From: Pimelobacter simplex
GTDB taxonomy: Bacteria > Actinomycetota > Actinomycetes > Propionibacteriales > Nocardioidaceae
NCBI GenBank assembly: GCA_016803235.1
Contig: JADCLI010000008.1
Span: 83,628-147,627 of the forward strand
Length of the DNA: 64,000 nt
Direction: 5' to 3'
Shown here: positions 1 through 9,200 of the stretch, one piece after another
Layout: every line of letters begins with the position of its first letter
How positions within the stretch are numbered: the first letter of the stretch is position 1
The notes under the pieces: model-generated
What the model saw: only the letters and a program-made list of their open reading frames with translations
What the model was told of the DNA's origin: nothing
The model's database searches: none
Translations under genes and position numbers: made by a program

Positions 1-582
1 CTCGTCCTCGGGGCCGAGGTCGGCGTCCTCGATGCGGACGTTGCGGAGGCCGGCCACGGCGGCCACGACGTCCCACACGCAGTGCACGACGGTGAGGGGC
101 TGGCCGTGCAGCGATGCTTGCGCGAAGGCGAAGTCGAGGACCGACAGGGATGCCTCCGTGCCGTCGGCGCCGACGAGGACGCCCTTGCCACGATGCTCCT
201 CGGCGCGCGGCCGGCAGACCACGACGGGGCAGTACGAGAGGCGGCTGACCGCGGCACTGACCGACCCGAGCAGCATGCTGCGCACGGTTCCGCGTCCGCG
301 CGACCCCATCACGAGGAGGTGGGCGTCGCGGGAGAGCTCGACCAGCGTGCCGCGCGGGTCGTCGGCGGCGGTCAGGCCCACCACGTCGACGTCCGGTGCG
401 ATCTCGCGCGCGAGCTGGACCGCCTCGGCATTGATGCGGTGGACTGCGCCCTCGTCCGCGCTGAGGACGAGGAGCGGTCGGCGCTCGAGCGTCGCCTGCT
501 CCGCAGCCCAGGCGATGGCGCGAGCGGCGTGCTTCGAGCCGTCGGCTCCGACGACGATGCTTCCCGGCCGGATGGTGCTCAT
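1..582 (-). CDS. Universal stress protein, tandem UspA (3' end beyond window)
   Basis: The ATG at 582 opens a frame with no stop through base 1, so at least 194 codons are present and the C-terminus lies outside the window. The N-terminal half is a UspA domain: SIVVGADGS at the start and an ATP-binding glycine motif MGSRGRG followed by LLGSVS near residue 110. A second UspA domain begins near residue 150 (VLVGADGT). It lies 8 nt after the stop of the next tandem Usp (591-1514), which it closely resembles, so the two are likely a duplicated pair in one transcript. Usp proteins bind ATP and support survival in stasis or hypoxia; the exact role is unknown. Confidence 0.9.
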   Translation of the reverse strand, partial: MSTIRPGSIVVGADGSKHAARAIAWAAEQATLERRPLLVLSADEGAVHRINAEAVQLAREIAPDVDVVGLTAADDPRGTLVELSRDAHLLVMGSRGRGTVRSMLLGSVSAAVSRLSYCPVVVCRPRAEEHRGKGVLVGADGTEASLSVLDFAFAQASLHGQPLTVVHCVWDVVAAVAGLRNVRIEDADLGPEDE

Positions 583-590
583 GATGTGCC

Positions 591-1514
591 TCAGCTCTCG
601 GCAGGCGGGTCGGCCTGCGGTACGACGGCCACGGTCGTGCGGGACCGTTCGATGACGGTTGTGGCGACCGCGCCAGTGACCAGGCGCAGCAGCGAGTCGA
701 CGGGGTGCCGGCCGACGACGATCAGGTTCCAGGCAGCGCTGGTGTCGCTCAGGCAGTCCTCGGCCATCCCTCGGGCCAGGCGCAGGTCGACCGCCACCTC
801 GGGGAACTTCGAGGAGATCCCGGCCACGCTCTCCCCGAGCAGGACCCGGTACTGCTCGAGTCCGGTCTCGCGGGGGGAGACCATGACCGGGCCGTGCACG
901 GCTCCGATCTCGTCCCACACGGCGTGGACGACGGTCAGCGGCAGGTCCATCAGGGACGCCTGCTGGAAGGCGAACTCGATGACGGGCAGCGACTCCGGAG
1001 TGCCGTCGGCGCCCACGAGGATGCCCTGCTGCTCCCGCTCACCGTGGCGCTGGGGCCGGCACACCACGACCGGGCAGGCGGCGTCGCGGCTCACCGCGGC
1101 ACTGACCGAGCCCAGCAGCTTGCTGCGCAGGACCCCACGGCCGCGAGAGCCGAGGACGAGCAGCGGCACGTCGCGGGAGATCTCGACGAGCACGTGCCGC
1201 GGGTCGCCGATCCGAGCCGCGACGGTGACCTCCAGCCCGGGGTGCAGGTGCAGGGCGACGTCGGCGGCCTCCCGCGCCAGGGCGCGGGCACCGGCGAGAG
1301 CCTGCGTGGGGTCCCAGGCGTAGGCTGCGCCCATGCCGCCCCACGCGGCCGTCGGCACCTCAGGACCGTGCACGGTGGTGAGGACGGTCAGCGGCCGTCG
1401 CTCGAGGAAGGCCTGCTCGGCGGCCCAGTGGACGGCGCGGTCGGCATCGTCGGAGCCGTCGGTGGCGACGACGATGCTGTTCGCGGCGACGGGATCGATG
1501 GAGTCAGTGGTCAT
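591..1514 (-). CDS. Universal stress protein, tandem UspA domains
   Basis: A 307-aa protein with two UspA domains, about residues 10-150 and 160-300. Domain 1 keeps the ATP-binding signature LGSRGRG...LLGSVS. Domain 2 has a degenerate glycine motif (VVGRHPVDS), so it may not bind ATP. The ATG at 1514 overlaps the TGA of cydDC by 11 nt, suggesting translational coupling. A DosR-type box (1573-1586) inside the 3' end of cydDC, centred about 65 bp upstream, suggests an additional internal hypoxia-induced promoter. Two-domain Usp proteins are hallmark DosR-regulon members in mycobacteria; a role here in anaerobic persistence is inferred. Confidence 0.92.
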   Translation of the reverse strand: MTTDSIDPVAANSIVVATDGSDDADRAVHWAAEQAFLERRPLTVLTTVHGPEVPTAAWGGMGAAYAWDPTQALAGARALAREAADVALHLHPGLEVTVAARIGDPRHVLVEISRDVPLLVLGSRGRGVLRSKLLGSVSAAVSRDAACPVVVCRPQRHGEREQQGILVGADGTPESLPVIEFAFQQASLMDLPLTVVHAVWDEIGAVHGPVMVSPRETGLEQYRVLLGESVAGISSKFPEVAVDLRLARGMAEDCLSDTSAAWNLIVVGRHPVDSLLRLVTGAVATTVIERSRTTVAVVPQADPPAES

Positions 1515-4500
1515 GGGTCCAGCGTGGTGCGGCGCCGGCCGTCGGGGTACGGGCCGATGCCCCGCGCGCGGTGGGACCTTCGACCCGCGGAGCCAGCGTG
1601 ACGGTGACGTCGACCAGGTCGAGGCCCGCGGCGGCATGGGTGATCCAGAGCACCGACCGGTCCCGTCGTCCGGACAGCACCTCGTGGGCGAGCGCCTCGG
1701 CCGTGGGGTGGTCGAGATGCGCGGTCGGCTCGTCGAGGACCAGGACCGGATGCTCGGCGAGCAGCGAGCGGGCCACGCCGAGGCGGGCACGCTCGCCGCC
1801 GGAGAGCTCGCCGTGGCCGGTGCCGAGCCAGGTGCCGAGGCCGTCCGGCAGGGTGTCCAGCCAGGCGCCGAGGTGCGCACGACGCAGGGCCTCCTCCACC
1901 TCGTCGTCACTGGCGCCGGGCCGGGCCAGGCGGACGTTCTCGGCCACCGTGGTGGCGAAGACGTACGGGGCGTCGTCGACCAGGCCGACCTGACGTCGTA
2001 CGTCGTCGGGGGCGAGGTGCTCCAGCGGAGCACCCCCGAGCCTGGCGGTCCCGGACACCGGGTCGAGGAAGCGCAGCAGGAGGGCGGCGACGGTGCTCTT
2101 GCCCGAGCCGGAGGGGCCGATCAGGGCGATCCGTCCACGGGGAGCCATGCTGAGCGTGACCGGGGTGATGAGGGGAGCCCGGAGGTCCCACCGGGCGGTG
2201 ACCTCGTCGAGCGTGACTGCGTCGCCGTGCGTCGCGGTACGGCTCGGGAAGTCGGCGACCGCCGGGGGAGTCCTCTCCAGCGCCCGCAGGCGGTCGTCGG
2301 CGGCCGCGGTCCGCGCAGCCAGGACGCCGGCATCCGTGCAGGGCAGAGCGACGTCGGCGAGGGCCAGCGGGAGGAGGACGAGCAGCGCCATGACGGGTCC
2401 GGAGATCCGTCCGTCCGCCAGCGGACCGGCGGTGAGGACCGCCATCGCCGCGACGGCGGTGCCGGTGGCCACGAGGAGGAGCGCTCGGGCAGCCGTCACC
2501 CAGCGGGTCGCGACACCCGAGAGTGCTCCGAGCCGGGCGCTGGTGCCGGCCGCGCGGCCCGCCGCAGGGAGAGCCCGCTGCCACATGCGCAGCTCGCTGC
2601 CGACCTGCACCGCCTCGACGACGGTGTCGGAGAGTGTGGCGCGGAGGGCGACGAGCCGTTGCTCGGTCCCCGTCGCCCCGTGCCGCGCCAGGAGGAACGC
2701 GATCCCGCCCACGAGCGGCACGCCGGCGACGACGACACCGGCGACGGGCAGGAGGAGCCCCGTCACCACCGTGGCCAGGAGGCCGACCAGGCCGAGCTGG
2801 ACCAGGGGCATCCGAACCCGCAGCTGGCGGTCGACGACGCTGTCGACGTCGTCGACCACGCTGCTGAGGACGTCGCCGCGGCGGCGTCCGAGGCGGCCGG
2901 GCACCAGCGGGACGAGCGCGTCGTAGACCTCGACCCGGCGCCGGGCGAGGAGACGCAGCGCGGCGTCGTGGGACCAGAGACGCTCGACGTACCGCAGCAC
3001 CGGCCGGGCGAGGCCGAACGCCCGGACACCCACGACGGCCACGAGCAGGGTCAGCACGGCCGGTCGCGTGGATGCCTGGACGATGAGCCAACCCGCGGTC
3101 GCGGTGAGCGCGACTCCCGAGGCCGAGGCGAGCGCACCCAGGACGGTGGCCCCGAGGAGGCCGCGACGCTCGGCGCCACCGGGCTCAGCGGGTCGCTCCG
3201 CGGCTGGGGGGATCGGCACCGCACGGACCACGCCCGCTCGTCGGGGCGGTACCGCGGCGACGAGGGGGGCGGGGAGCTCGACGCGCCGTTCGGCCAGGTC
3301 GACCAGGCGCGGGCGGTGCGCGACCACGACGACCGCGCGAGTTCGGGCGAGGTCGAGGATCGTGTCGGCGATGACCTGCTCGGTCAGGTCGTCGAGATGT
3401 GCGGTCGGCTCGTCGAGGAGCACCCACGGACGGTCGGCGAGCACGACCCGTGCCAGCGCCAGGCGAGCTCGCTCACCCGCAGAGAGGTTCACACCGTCCT
3501 CGCCGAGCTGGGTGCCGAGTCCCTCGTCCAGGGCGCGGATGCGTTCCTCCAGAGCGACCTCCCGCAGCACCGTCCACAGGTGGGCGTCCGTCGCCGTGGG
3601 GCGCGCGATCCGGAGGTTGTCGGCGATGCTGCCTTCCACGAACTGCGGCTGCTGCGGGAGCCACGCGACCTGGGACTGCCAGGCGGTGCCGCCGACCGGG
3701 CGACCGCCCGCGGTGATCGTGCCGTCGGCCAGGGGTACCAGCCCGGCGACGGCGCCGAGGAGCGTGGACTTGCCGCACCCGGACGGTCCCGTCAGCGCCG
3801 TGATGCCGCCCGCCGGGATGACGGCCGAGAGCCGGTGGACGGCGGGCGTGGTGCGTCCGGGCCAGGTGACGGTGACGCGGTCGAGGACCAGCGGGCAGCC
3901 GGGCGGGGCGGCGCGGTCGGCCCCGGCCTGCGGCGCGGTCGCGAGCAGCTCGTGGGCGGCAGCGAACGTCGTCGCGCCCTCGGTGGCGGCGTGGAACTCG
4001 GCGCCGACCCGGCGCAGTGGCCAGTAGGCCTCTGGCGCGAGGAGCAGCACCACGAGGGCGGTGTGCAGCTCGAGCCCGCCGCCGGCGAGCCGGACGCCGA
4101 CCGTGACCGCCACGAGTGCGACCGACAGCGTCGCGACCAGCTCGAGCACGGCCGACGACGCGAACGCGATCCGCAAGGTGCGCAGCGAAGCGCGACGGTA
4201 GCGGTCGGTGACCTCGGCGATGCGCGCGGACTGGGCACGCGCCCGTCGGTGCGCGACCAGGGTGGGCAGGCCGCGGACGACGTCGAGGAAGTGGTTCGAG
4301 AGCGAGGCCATCGCCCGCCACTGCTCCTCGGCACGATCACGTGTCGCCAGCCCGACCAGCGCCCCGAACACCGGCACGAGGGGCAGGGTGGCCAGCACGA
4401 TGACGGCGCTGAGCAGGTCCTGGGTCGCGATCGCGACGACCGTGAGCGGCGGCAGCACCGCGGCCACCACGAGGGCGGGGACGTAGCGGGTGACGTAGGG

Positions 4501-4866
4501 CTCCACCGCGGCGACGCCGCGCGTCGCGAGAACGGCCTCCTCACCGGTGCCGGCGGCCGGACCGGCACGGTCGACGTACGCCTGGACGAGCCGGTGGCGC
4601 AGGACCGTGCTGACGGTGGCGGCCGCCCGGGCGGCGCACAGGTCGGCCGCCGCGCCACTCACCGCTCGCAGGGCGAGCACGCCGACGACCGCCAGTGCCC
4701 AACCCGTCAGCTCCTCACCGCGCAGGACGGCCACGACGAGACCGGTCACGGCCCACGCCTGCGCGAGGACCACCACGCCGCTGGTCACCCCCGCGAGTAC
4801 GACGCCGGCCAGCTCGGCCCGCGCCGGCGCCAGGAGCGCGCGCAAGCGCGGGTCGGACGGCCTCAT
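1504..4866 (-). CDS. cydDC: CydDC fusion: heterodimeric-type ABC exporter for cytochrome bd assembly
   Basis: An 1,120-aa single chain carrying both halves of the CydD/CydC thiol (cysteine/glutathione-type) exporter needed for assembly of cytochrome bd. First half: membrane domain (about 20-310), Walker A GPSGCGKST near 360, signature LSAGE near 460, Walker B VLLDEPTAHLD. Second half: membrane domain from about 560, Walker A GPSGSGKST near 925, signature LSGGE, then VLVLDEPTAHLD. In most bacteria these are two genes; the fused form is known in actinobacteria. The ATG (4864-4866) overlaps the cydB TGA, giving a coupled cydA-cydB-cydDC operon that continues into the Usp genes. Confidence 0.95.
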   Translation of the reverse strand: MRPSDPRLRALLAPARAELAGVVLAGVTSGVVVLAQAWAVTGLVVAVLRGEELTGWALAVVGVLALRAVSGAAADLCAARAAATVSTVLRHRLVQAYVDRAGPAAGTGEEAVLATRGVAAVEPYVTRYVPALVVAAVLPPLTVVAIATQDLLSAVIVLATLPLVPVFGALVGLATRDRAEEQWRAMASLSNHFLDVVRGLPTLVAHRRARAQSARIAEVTDRYRRASLRTLRIAFASSAVLELVATLSVALVAVTVGVRLAGGGLELHTALVVLLLAPEAYWPLRRVGAEFHAATEGATTFAAAHELLATAPQAGADRAAPPGCPLVLDRVTVTWPGRTTPAVHRLSAVIPAGGITALTGPSGCGKSTLLGAVAGLVPLADGTITAGGRPVGGTAWQSQVAWLPQQPQFVEGSIADNLRIARPTATDAHLWTVLREVALEERIRALDEGLGTQLGEDGVNLSAGERARLALARVVLADRPWVLLDEPTAHLDDLTEQVIADTILDLARTRAVVVVAHRPRLVDLAERRVELPAPLVAAVPPRRAGVVRAVPIPPAAERPAEPGGAERRGLLGATVLGALASASGVALTATAGWLIVQASTRPAVLTLLVAVVGVRAFGLARPVLRYVERLWSHDAALRLLARRRVEVYDALVPLVPGRLGRRRGDVLSSVVDDVDSVVDRQLRVRMPLVQLGLVGLLATVVTGLLLPVAGVVVAGVPLVGGIAFLLARHGATGTEQRLVALRATLSDTVVEAVQVGSELRMWQRALPAAGRAAGTSARLGALSGVATRWVTAARALLLVATGTAVAAMAVLTAGPLADGRISGPVMALLVLLPLALADVALPCTDAGVLAARTAAADDRLRALERTPPAVADFPSRTATHGDAVTLDEVTARWDLRAPLITPVTLSMAPRGRIALIGPSGSGKSTVAALLLRFLDPVSGTARLGGAPLEHLAPDDVRRQVGLVDDAPYVFATTVAENVRLARPGASDDEVEEALRRAHLGAWLDTLPDGLGTWLGTGHGELSGGERARLGVARSLLAEHPVLVLDEPTAHLDHPTAEALAHEVLSGRRDRSVLWITHAAAGLDLVDVTVTLAPRVEGPTARGASARTPTAGAAPRWTHDH
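1573..1586. promoter_or_regulatory. DosR-type box upstream of the Usp gene (inside cydDC)
   Basis: GGGACCTTCGACCC, an imperfect palindrome matching 13 of 14 positions of the box before ppdK (13238). It lies within the cydDC coding end, centred 65 bp before the Usp start at 1514. Operator function is inferred from recurrence at the same distance before other stress genes. Confidence 0.65.
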
Positions 4867-5882
4867 CGCACGCTCGCACTCTCGGCCGGCGCCGGGATGT
4901 GGTGGGTGGCGATCCGCTTGCGGAACACCCAGTAGGTCCAGCCCTGGTAGACCAGGACGAGTGGGGTGAAGATCACGGCGGTGACGGTCATGATCCTCAG
5001 CGTGTACGCCGTCGCGGCCGCGTTGGTGGTGGTCAGGCTCGCACCCCCGGCCAGCGTGCTCGGCATGACGTCGGGGAACAGGGCGAGGAACAACCCGGCG
5101 ACGGCCAGCGCGATCGTGACGAAGGTGCCGAGGAACGCCCAGCCCTCGCGGCCCGCGCGGGCGGCCAGGCCCGCGCCGACGATGGCGAGCGCGGCGACGA
5201 CGAAGGCGACGGCAGACCCCGTCGTGCCTGTCTGCTGCTGGGTCCAGGCCAGGAAGACCACGGCCAGCACCGCGGTGACTGCGACCGCCGGGACGGCGAG
5301 GTTGCGCGCGCGGTGGCGGATCTCACCGTCGGTCTTGAGCGCGAGGAAGAGGGCGCCGTGGGTGAGGAAGAGGGCCAGCGTCGTCAGCCCGCCCAGGAGG
5401 GCGTAGGGGTTGAGCAGGTCGAAGAAGCCGCCGGCGTACTCGAGGTCGGCGTCGATCGGCACGCCGCGCAGGATGTTCGCGAACGCCACGCCCCACAGCA
5501 CCGACGGCACCAGCGAGCCGAGGATGATCGCGACGTCCCAGCGGGCCCGCCACCGGGCATCGGGTCGCTTGGCGCGGTACTCGAAGGCCAGTCCGCGCAC
5601 GATCAGCGCGATCAGGATCAGCAGGAGCGGCAGGTAGAACCCGCTGAACAAGGTGGCGTACCACTCCGGGAAGGCGGCGAACGTTGCGCCGCCCGCGACC
5701 AGCAGCCAGACCTCGTTCCCGTCCCAGACCGGTCCGATGGTGTTGATCATGACGCGTCGTTCGGTGTCGTCGCGAGCCAGGACCGGTAGCAGGAGGCCGA
5801 CGCCGAAGTCGAAGCCCTCGAGGGTGAAGTAGCCGATCCACAAGACGGCGATCAGGACGAACCAGACGGTGGTGAGCTCCAT
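4863..5882 (-). CDS. cydB: Cytochrome bd quinol oxidase subunit II
   Basis: A 339-aa integral membrane protein with about eight hydrophobic helices. It is subunit II of the high-affinity quinol:O2 oxidoreductase that keeps respiration going at low oxygen. The N-terminal motif LEGFDFGVGLLLP is the family signature, and the length is normal. The ATG at 5882 (MELTTV) follows GAGGAG by 7 nt. The reading frame stays open further upstream, but that part overlaps cydA out of frame and is not credible. The gap to cydA is 20 nt. Co-expression with cydA and cydDC is certain from layout; hypoxic induction is inferred from the box at 7447. Confidence 0.97.
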   Translation of the reverse strand: MELTTVWFVLIAVLWIGYFTLEGFDFGVGLLLPVLARDDTERRVMINTIGPVWDGNEVWLLVAGGATFAAFPEWYATLFSGFYLPLLLILIALIVRGLAFEYRAKRPDARWRARWDVAIILGSLVPSVLWGVAFANILRGVPIDADLEYAGGFFDLLNPYALLGGLTTLALFLTHGALFLALKTDGEIRHRARNLAVPAVAVTAVLAVVFLAWTQQQTGTTGSAVAFVVAALAIVGAGLAARAGREGWAFLGTFVTIALAVAGLFLALFPDVMPSTLAGGASLTTTNAAATAYTLRIMTVTAVIFTPLVLVYQGWTYWVFRKRIATHHIPAPAESASVR

Positions 5883-5902
5883 GGTGGGTCTCCTCGCGGC
5901 GC

Positions 5903-7336
5903 TCAGTAGGCGAAGGCGAGGGGGCGGTCCTCGCCGGTGTCGGTCGGTACGGCGGGCGGCAGCTCCTCGGCGCCCTTGCGGATCCAGGTGAGCAGCAGCC
6001 GCACTTCCACGACCGCCAGCACGCCGTACACCGCCGTGAGCGAGAGCAGGGAGATCCAGGCCTCGGTGGTGGTCAGCCCGGGTGAGACCGAGTGCTCGGT
6101 CGTCATCAGGCCGAAGACCGCCCAGGGCTGGCGTCCCATCTCGGTGAAGATCCAGCCGAAGGAGTTGGCGAGAAGCGGGAGGAAGGGGACGGCGATCGCC
6201 GCCGTCAGCATGGCACGGCCCTGCGGGGTCCGACCACGACGGGTCGCCCAGAGCACCCACACGGCCACGACCGCGCCGGCGACGCCGAGGCCCATCATGA
6301 GCCGGAAGGTCCAGTAGGTCAGCGGGATCACCGGCGTGTAGTCGCCGGGGGAGTAGTAGGCCGCTCCGGGATCGGTGCCGTAGGTCTCCTGATACTTCGC
6401 CCGCAGGTCGTCGATGCCCTCGACCTCGCCGCCGGGCGTACCGGTCGCGAGGAAGGACAACAGCCCCGGGATCTTGACCGCGAAGGTCTCCTCCTCGCCG
6501 TCGAGGGTGCCCAGCTGGAAGACGGAGAAGTCGGCCGGCTCCTCGGTCTCGTAGAGTCCCTCGGCCGCGGCCATCTTCATCGGCTGGACCTCGGTCATGA
6601 TCTTGCCCTGCACGTCACCGCTGACGAACACGCCGAGCGCGGCGACCAGCACGATCCAGGCGCCGGTGCGGAGCGCGGGGCGGTAGACGGCCCGGTCCTC
6701 CTCGCCCCGGGCGCGGCGCAGGTGCCACAGCGCGATGCCGACGACGAAGGCTGCGCCGGTCATGTACGCCGACAGCACCACGTGCGGGAACGTGACCAGC
6801 TGGACCTTGTTGAACAGCACGGCGGCGAAGTCGTTCATCTCGGCGCGGCCCGTATCGGGGTTGAACGCGTAGCCGACGGGGTGCTGCATCCAGGAGTTGG
6901 CCGCGAGGATGAAGTACGCCGAGAACAGGGTGCCGACGTGCACGAGGACGATGCACGCGGCGTGCAGCCTCGGGGAGAGCCGGTCCCAGCCGAAGATCCA
7001 CAGCCCGAGGAAGGTGGACTCGAGGAAGAACGCGAGCAGGCCCTCGACGGCGAGCGGTGCTCCGAAGACGTCACCGACGAATCGTGAGTAGTCGCTCCAG
7101 TTCATGCCGAACTGGAACTCCTGCACGATCCCGGTCACCACGCCGATCGCGAAGTTGATGAGGAAGAGCTTGCCGAAGAACTTCGTCAGCCGCAGCCAGC
7201 GCTCGTCCCGGGTGCGCAGCCAGGTGATCTCGTAGCCGGCGATGATCGCGGACAGGCCGATCGTGATGGGGACGAACAGGAAGTGGTAGACGGTCGTGAT
7301 GGCGAACTGCCACCGCGCGATGTCGGTCGGGTCCAC
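5903..7336 (-). CDS. cydA: Cytochrome bd quinol oxidase subunit I
   Basis: A 477-aa membrane subunit that carries hemes b558, b595 and d and reduces O2 with quinol electrons. Visible features: the N-terminal heme-ligand His in TTVYHFLFVPITIG, a second conserved His in TFPHVVLSAYMTG, and GWIFTEMGRQPW near residue 400. The periplasmic Q-loop is of the short type usual in actinobacteria. The GTG at 7336 is chosen because AGGAG precedes it by about 6 nt and the family N-terminus (DPTDIARWQF) starts there. It is the first gene of cydA-cydB-cydDC-usp-usp. A DosR-type box lies about 117 bp upstream. Confidence 0.97.
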   Translation of the reverse strand: MDPTDIARWQFAITTVYHFLFVPITIGLSAIIAGYEITWLRTRDERWLRLTKFFGKLFLINFAIGVVTGIVQEFQFGMNWSDYSRFVGDVFGAPLAVEGLLAFFLESTFLGLWIFGWDRLSPRLHAACIVLVHVGTLFSAYFILAANSWMQHPVGYAFNPDTGRAEMNDFAAVLFNKVQLVTFPHVVLSAYMTGAAFVVGIALWHLRRARGEEDRAVYRPALRTGAWIVLVAALGVFVSGDVQGKIMTEVQPMKMAAAEGLYETEEPADFSVFQLGTLDGEEETFAVKIPGLLSFLATGTPGGEVEGIDDLRAKYQETYGTDPGAAYYSPGDYTPVIPLTYWTFRLMMGLGVAGAVVAVWVLWATRRGRTPQGRAMLTAAIAVPFLPLLANSFGWIFTEMGRQPWAVFGLMTTEHSVSPGLTTTEAWISLLSLTAVYGVLAVVEVRLLLTWIRKGAEELPPAVPTDTGEDRPLAFAY

Positions 7337-7421
7337 GAGTGCTCCTGGCAGGGGTCGGGAGGGGCGCGTCGGGGTCGGGCGCCCGGTGCCGACCACGCTA
7401 GGAAGCGACACGGCGCCGGCC

Positions 7422-8087
7422 CTACGGCCGGATTGCCCGCACCGATGGGACCTTTGACCTCCCCCGGCGCGGACCCACGTCGGCCAGTGCGGCAGCGTCA
7501 CGCCGGGTGAGCAGTCCCAGAGCCGCGCCGGCTGCGGTGCCGGTCGCGGTACCCAGGGCGACGACGAGCGGCGTCGGCCAGTCCGCTCCCGGGAGACCGG
7601 CGCCGAGGAAGATGACCGGCATCGCGACGCTCCAACCGAGGGTGCTGGCCGCCACCCAGCGCCATGGCCGTGCGACCCACCGTCGTACCGCGGCGGCTTG
7701 CGCGACGCCCAGGAGGGCTCCGGTCGTGGCGCCCAGCGCGATCGCGCCGGCCAGGACGAGCAGCAGCGGTGGCGTCGTACCGTCGTCGGGAGCGGCGAGC
7801 GTCGAGGGAGCCGATCCCGCGGTCCACGCCAGCCCGGCGACCAGGACGGTGACGATCGCCCATCGGCGCGCTGCGGTGGCATCGAGCGATCGGCGCAGCG
7901 CCCGGGCCTGCAGGACGCCGAGGGCGGTGCCCTCGACGAGTCCACCGGCGACGACGACCGCCAGTCCCCAGCCCGGAGAGACGCCGAGGGTGTCGGTCAG
8001 CCAGGTCGCGAGCCGGGCCGCGCCGGCCGCGGCAGTGATGCCGATCGCCTCCGCCAGCGTGCAGGCGCCCAGCCAGGTCGCCCTCAT
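7422..8087 (-). CDS. Multi-pass membrane protein of unknown function
   Basis: A 221-aa, Ala/Gly/Leu-rich protein with about five or six hydrophobic segments and no recognised catalytic motif. The ATG at 8087 (MRATWLG) overlaps the TGA of the nitroreductase gene (ATGA), so the pair is co-translated. The last 40 bp of the gene carry the DosR-type box that probably serves cydA. I do not recognise the family. The internal pattern of two similar halves (each with a GTALGVLQA or GALLGVAQA-like stretch followed by a basic turn) suggests an ancient duplication. Context implies a stress-induced membrane role. Confidence 0.8.
   Translation of the reverse strand: MRATWLGACTLAEAIGITAAAGAARLATWLTDTLGVSPGWGLAVVVAGGLVEGTALGVLQARALRRSLDATAARRWAIVTVLVAGLAWTAGSAPSTLAAPDDGTTPPLLLVLAGAIALGATTGALLGVAQAAAVRRWVARPWRWVAASTLGWSVAMPVIFLGAGLPGADWPTPLVVALGTATGTAAGAALGLLTRRDAAALADVGPRRGRSKVPSVRAIRP
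7447..7460. promoter_or_regulatory. DosR-type box upstream of cydA
   Basis: GGGACCTTTGACCT, 12 of 14 identical to the ppdK box, centred about 117 bp before the cydA GTG and inside the 3' end of the upstream membrane-protein gene. Inferred hypoxia operator for cydABDC. Confidence 0.6.
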
Positions 8088-9070
8088 CGCACGAGGACGT
8101 CCTGCAGCGGGCGACGGGGCGTGCGGGGGAGGTCGCGTCGCCCGATCGCCTGCCATCCGACCCGGAGCAGGAGGTGGGGCTCGAACCGGGAGGCGAGCAC
8201 CGTCCGGGCGATCTCGTGACGGGTGCTCTCGACCTCGATGGGTTGGGTCATCGGGACGACGGACATGCCTGAGCGCGTGGCCTCGAGCCAGAGGTCGCTC
8301 ATCGCCTCGCCGGTGCGCAGCCAGCTCCCCACATGGTCACCATCGGCGCCGAGAGCGATCACGCGTTCACCGCCGTGGATCACCAGCCGGGTGTCCTCGA
8401 GCACGCCCGGCCGGAATCGGGACCGAGCCTGGAGCGGGTCCGGATCGTCCGGCAGCAGCTCCAGCGGGATGCCGTCGGGGCCGTCGCGGTCGATCCACCG
8501 CTCCTGCTCGAGCAGGCGACGCCCCTCGACCTCGAGGAAGCTGATGGCGCGGTTCGCGAGGAGCTCGAGGCGGAACCGGGCGGCGTCGCTCGTCACGGCC
8601 TCGGCGCGTGCGCCCCACAGGCCGGCTCGACGGCACAGCTCGTCCAGCCGGTCGGAGGGGACCGGCCATGCCGTGAACCGGCGCCGGTCGGTGCAGCGGG
8701 CACGCAGCAGGTCGATGTCCCCGCGTGCGACCGCGTGGTGGACCGTGCGGGACACCGCGATCCGGGCCAGGACGGTCTCCGAGGCATCGGCGGGCAGCCG
8801 GTCGACCGTGGTCTCCCAGCCCAGGGCGCGCGCCGCGAACTGCAGGTGGTGCAGGGCGGCGCCACAGCTGATCGTGAGGTTGCGACCGCGTGGATCCTCG
8901 GCCGGCAACCGTCGCCGGAGGTCGGCCTGCAGCTCGAGGACGCCGTCGTGGTGGTGCCACAACCAGGGCTGGGTGTTGTGGACGCTCGGGGCAAGGCACG
9001 CCAGGGACACCAGGCGTTCGATGACCGCGGCTGACGCCTGCTCCGGTCGTGTGCCGAGTCGGTTGCTCAT
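8084..9070 (-). CDS. Acg-like nitroreductase-family protein
   Basis: A 328-aa protein of the Acg/Rv2032-type nitroreductase family, which consists of two fused, degenerate nitroreductase halves. Visible features: N-terminal LACLAPSVHNTQPWLW, the flavin-site-like start of the fold, followed by an RRLPAEDPRGR region and a C-terminal MTQPIE segment typical of the family. In mycobacteria Acg proteins are strongly DosR-induced and are thought to sequester flavin rather than reduce nitro compounds. The ATG at 9070 is used because GAAGGGAAAGG lies just upstream. It is divergent from the DosR-like regulator, with two palindromes in between. The flavin-sequestering role is carried over from the family and not shown here. 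Confidence 0.88.
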   Translation of the reverse strand: MSNRLGTRPEQASAAVIERLVSLACLAPSVHNTQPWLWHHHDGVLELQADLRRRLPAEDPRGRNLTISCGAALHHLQFAARALGWETTVDRLPADASETVLARIAVSRTVHHAVARGDIDLLRARCTDRRRFTAWPVPSDRLDELCRRAGLWGARAEAVTSDAARFRLELLANRAISFLEVEGRRLLEQERWIDRDGPDGIPLELLPDDPDPLQARSRFRPGVLEDTRLVIHGGERVIALGADGDHVGSWLRTGEAMSDLWLEATRSGMSVVPMTQPIEVESTRHEIARTVLASRFEPHLLLRVGWQAIGRRDLPRTPRRPLQDVLVR

Positions 9071-9136
9071 CTGGCCTTTCCCTTCATCGCATCCCTCGCA
9101 GACCTCCACGGTGACCCACGATGGCGCTAGGTAGCA

Positions 9137-9172
9137 GGGCACAAGGTCCTGAACTCGTAGGGGTGCGGTCCC
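9137..9172. promoter_or_regulatory. Pair of DosR-type boxes between the Acg-like gene and devR
   Basis: GGGCACAAGGTCCT (9137-9150) and AGGGGTGCGGTCCC (9159-9172) start 22 bp apart, about two helical turns. The first is centred 73 bp from the nitroreductase ATG and about 57 bp from the regulator start, so it could control both and give autoregulation. The second copy is weaker. Confidence 0.55.
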
Positions 9173-9200
9173 GCGCCGGACCGGGCCGCTCGGGGATACC

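Noticed and set aside
1333-4935. A 1,200-codon open frame on the plus strand opposite cydDC
   Set aside because: It is antisense to a fully conserved ABC exporter and its sequence is the low-complexity Arg/Gly/Glu pattern produced by GC-rich codon shadows; no family motif and no ribosome site.
4863-6260. Longer cydB with start near 6260
   Set aside because: The extra 120 residues overlap cydA out of frame, while ATG 5882 has a good ribosome site and the family N-terminus.
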